DNA from: an uncultured Gemmatimonadota bacterium
GTDB lineage: Bacteria > Gemmatimonadota > Gemmatimonadetes > Gemmatimonadales > Gemmatimonadaceae
DNA: 7,417 nucleotides
Reading direction: 5' to 3'
Assembly (NCBI GenBank): GCA_946887155.1
Contig: CAMPKM010000132.1
Coordinates: 1-7,417, forward strand
This document shows positions 5,173 to 7,417 of this stretch, one piece after another. Within the stretch, counting starts at the first letter, position 1; each line of letters opens with the position of its first letter. Made by a program: the position numbers and the translations under genes. Under the pieces are notes generated by a model. It was given only the letters and a program-made list of their open reading frames with translations. It was not told the origin of the DNA and searched no databases.

Positions 5173-7089
5173 TCAGGCTGGAGTGGGGGAGTGGTCGCGG
5201 GGAAGGCGTTTCACGGTTCCTTCCACTTCGTCTTGTGCTTCCGCAAGACGGTTCAGGTCGTCGCCGATCTGGCGGGCGGCATCCATCAGGGTCGTGAGTG
5301 GCGCGAGGTCGCTGGCGCCGGCGTGCAGCCGCAACAGGTCGAGCCGAATGCCTTCCAGCGCCGCGACGCTTTCGGCCAGGTGCGATTGGGCTGTTTTCTT
5401 CCGGGCATGGAGCACTTCGGCGCCGGCCGCTTCGGACGGCGCGATCGCGGTGAGCATCTCGATCTCGGCGCGAGCCTCTGCCGCGCGGGCCTCGAGCGAT
5501 TCGACGAGTGCCGGCAGCTCGGCCAGGTTTTCCCTGTAGGCCTTCGGTAAGGCCGCGAACAGTTCGGAGGCGGCGACGCCTAACGCTGCCTCGGTTGCGC
5601 GAAACGCGGATGCACCAGCGAGCTTCGAACGTTCCGGGGCGCCGAGTCGCTTCGCGAACCACTCTCCCAGGCGGCTGTTCCAGAGGCGGTTCCGAATCCC
5701 TGTCTGCCACCATTTCCTGATCCGTTCGGGCACGAACTGTACATCGAGCGCGTTGCTGACCGCACCCAGGAGCATGGTACTTCCGATCGGTGCCAACAGC
5801 AGCAGCATGCCGATGCGGTTTTCATGAATGACGCCAGAGATCAGCAGGCCGAACGTCGTCGCGAGCCACGTTCCGGCGGCGATGGTGGCCGTTCGCAGGA
5901 CGCGATGCCCGCGCGGTTCGTCGACGCGAGAAAGGGCTTCGGTCTCCGCGCGTTCGCGGCGCTCGACTTCGAGAGCTGACCGAAGGTCGGCCAGGGTATG
6001 GCCGGCGCGAAATTGTCGCCACGCCTGGTTGAGGTGGAACCCAACGATGGGAAACAGCGGGAGAGAAGTGATTCCGGCGAGCAGCACGATATCCGCCGGC
6101 CCGTCCGGTCGCCGGCCGGCAAGCCATACCAGCAGGTTGACGGTCGTCAGCGTTCCAAACATGCCGGACCATGCCATGTACGGAACGAGCAACGGATTCC
6201 GCGTGCCGAGCCAGGCGCGCAGGGTGGGAGGCAGCGCTGGCCGGGTTTCCGCGGGCGGAGCCAGGGCTTCAGCCAGGGCCTCTCCGTGCGAGAATCGCTC
6301 GGCGGGAGTGCGCTCGAGGCAGCGATCGATGGCGGCGGCGAGCGCCGGGGGAAGGCCGGGGGCGACGTCGGTCACGCTCGGGGCATCTTCCGACGCCTGC
6401 TTCAGCAACAGCGCCGGCACGTTAGGCGACTCGAACGGCAGGCGGCCGCTGACCGCGAGGTAGGCGACGACGCCGAGGGAATAGATGTCGCTGCGCCCGT
6501 CGATCGTCGCCCCCGCTGCCTGCTCCGGACTCATGTAGTTCGCCGTCCCCATGATCTTGCCAGGGTCGGTGGGAGTGATCGGGTCTGCGCCGTGCGCGAT
6601 GCCGAAATCCGTGACGAGCGCGCGGCCGGTGCTCGCCTCGAGCAGGATGTTGTCCGGCTTCACGTCGCGGTGGACGATTCCCCGTCCATGCGCGTACGCG
6701 AGCGCCCAGGCCACTTCGCGCAGGATGCGAGACGCTTCCGCGGGCGGGAGCGGACCACGCGTTCGAAGTCGATCGCCGAGCGTTTCGCCTTCGACGTAGC
6801 TCATCACGAAGAAGACGAATCCTCCCGTTTCACTCACGCGATGAATCGGGACGATGTGCGGGTGCGAGAGCCCCGCCGCCATCCGCGCCTCGCGGAGAAA
6901 GCGCTCCTTCGCGGCCGCGGCGTGCGCGAGATGCGCAGGAAGGACCTTGATCGCGACGTCACGATCGAGCTGCACGTCGCGGGCCAGGTAGACGATTCCC
7001 ATGCCGCCACGCCCCAGCTCACGCTGGAGCGAGTACTCGCCAGCGAGGGCAGCCTGCAGGTCGAGAAACTCCGGGGACGGCTGTGTCAC
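5173..7089 (-). CDS. Membrane-anchored Ser/Thr protein kinase, PknB-like, with C-terminal helical domain
   Basis: This 638-residue protein has an intact Hanks-type kinase domain at about 19-275. The glycine loop is GRGGMG (26-31), the ATP-anchoring lysine is Lys48 in VAIK, and the helix-C glutamate is Glu67. The catalytic loop is HRDVKPDN (140-147) with Asp142, the metal-binding motif is DFG (161-163), and the activation segment ends with GTANYMSPEQ (181-190). As an RD kinase it is probably controlled by phosphorylation of that segment. Four predicted membrane helices follow (about 301-325, 332-353, 400-420, 426-448), with a charged cytoplasmic linker between the second and third. A C-terminal helical region at about 500-625 looks like coiled coil. 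Both kinase and tail should face the cytoplasm, so no extracellular sensor such as PASTA is present. Related Gemmatimonadota-like kinases start at the same place, from memory. The start codon is GTG (7087-7089) without a clear Shine-Dalgarno. Targets are unknown. Confidence 0.93.
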   Translation of the reverse strand: MTQPSPEFLDLQAALAGEYSLQRELGRGGMGIVYLARDVQLDRDVAIKVLPAHLAHAAAAKERFLREARMAAGLSHPHIVPIHRVSETGGFVFFVMSYVEGETLGDRLRTRGPLPPAEASRILREVAWALAYAHGRGIVHRDVKPDNILLEASTGRALVTDFGIAHGADPITPTDPGKIMGTANYMSPEQAAGATIDGRSDIYSLGVVAYLAVSGRLPFESPNVPALLLKQASEDAPSVTDVAPGLPPALAAAIDRCLERTPAERFSHGEALAEALAPPAETRPALPPTLRAWLGTRNPLLVPYMAWSGMFGTLTTVNLLVWLAGRRPDGPADIVLLAGITSLPLFPIVGFHLNQAWRQFRAGHTLADLRSALEVERRERAETEALSRVDEPRGHRVLRTATIAAGTWLATTFGLLISGVIHENRIGMLLLLAPIGSTMLLGAVSNALDVQFVPERIRKWWQTGIRNRLWNSRLGEWFAKRLGAPERSKLAGASAFRATEAALGVAASELFAALPKAYRENLAELPALVESLEARAAEARAEIEMLTAIAPSEAAGAEVLHARKKTAQSHLAESVAALEGIRLDLLRLHAGASDLAPLTTLMDAARQIGDDLNRLAEAQDEVEGTVKRLPRDHSPTPA

Positions 7090-7132
7090 TCGCTGAAGCT
7101 AATCCCGCAATCCGTTAGGCGGGGGGGCGCGT

Positions 7133-7417
7133 TTATTGCTGGGCCTCCTTCATGGGGGCGATGTCAATCCCGGCGCACAGGCGGCGCACGTCCGTGGCGG
7201 AAAGCGCCTCGGCAGCGGCGCGCGCGGTGCGTGCACCGAGGTTCCACGAGACCGGCCTGTCGCTCGACCAGCGACCACGAAGAATTTCCACGGCCTCGCA
7301 CGACGTTGCTGACGCGGACGCCACCTTCAAGCTGCTCACGACACTCGGCATGGCGTCGCCACTGAGTCTCGCCAGGTATGCGTAATCGATCTCACGTTCG
7401 GCCGGCGACCGCCCGAC
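7133..7417 (-). CDS. C-terminal part of an unidentified protein, cut by the window edge
   Basis: The minus strand is open from the window's right edge to a TAA stop at 7133-7135, giving the last 94 residues of a longer protein. The fragment reads naturally across its internal ATG at 7351, beginning with SPAEREIDYAYLARLSGDAM, so the gene very probably starts outside the window. It contains Cys and Trp residues in short helical segments (ATSCEAVEILRGRW, then SWNLGARTARAAAEAL) and no membrane segment. The pattern of a YLARLSGDA-like helix followed by a cysteine-containing repeat and a Trp-Asn segment reminds me of the C-terminal ends of DUF4173/DUF4153-type membrane proteins, but this is a weak recollection. 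It lies 43 nt upstream of the kinase gene on the same strand, so cotranscription is possible. A GCCTAACG octamer and a run of seven G (plus strand, 7121-7127) occupy the gap. Confidence 0.6.
   Translation of the reverse strand, partial: VGRSPAEREIDYAYLARLSGDAMPSVVSSLKVASASATSCEAVEILRGRWSSDRPVSWNLGARTARAAAEALSATDVRRLCAGIDIAPMKEAQQ

Noticed and set aside
5998..7365. A 455-codon open frame on the plus strand opposite the kinase gene
   Set aside because: It is antisense to an intact kinase with all catalytic motifs, is very rich in Arg and Gly, and shows no recognisable domain. Long antisense frames are expected in GC-rich coding DNA.

Overview
This GC-rich window is densely packed with genes and looks like chromosomal DNA of a soil or sediment bacterium, most likely Gemmatimonadota (Acidobacteriota is the main alternative). 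The lineage is inferred from gene style only: a long orphan permease of the ADOP type (two FtsX/MacB halves, no ATPase), a PknB-like kinase with a membrane-embedded tail, and start regions that often lack a Shine-Dalgarno sequence. No rRNA, tRNA, transposase, integrase or CRISPR array was seen.

Layout from left to right. Positions 1-68 hold a palindromic repeat with a 20-bp perfect hairpin, which ends 1 nt from the stop codon of the ADOP-type permease (70-2532, minus strand). The divergent intergenic region (2533-2715) carries a good sigma70-like promoter for the permease, with a GTACTTT/AAAGTAC inverted repeat lying over its -10 box, which suggests PadR-type control. It also holds a second, imperfect GGGACGGACC-type palindromic repeat.

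On the plus strand, three closely spaced genes form a likely operon: a stand-alone MOSC-domain protein (2716-3162), an alpha/beta hydrolase (3178-4143, 15-nt gap) and a signal-peptide-bearing envelope protein of unknown family (4140-5111, 4-bp ATGA overlap). A 61-nt gap between convergent genes follows. It contains four G-rich heptads (5120-5147) that could form a G-quadruplex.

On the minus strand lie a Ser/Thr protein kinase with four predicted membrane segments and a C-terminal helical/coiled-coil domain (5173-7089, GTG start), and 43 nt upstream of it the 3' end of another minus-strand gene cut by the window edge (7133-7417). No stretch longer than 300 bases lacks a gene.

The genes do not form one obvious pathway. 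The most interesting points are the MOSC-hydrolase-secreted protein operon of unknown purpose, the palindromic repeats on both sides of the permease, the operator over its promoter with no regulator gene in view, the G-rich heptad array, and a strongly over-represented octamer (GCCTAACG, five copies).
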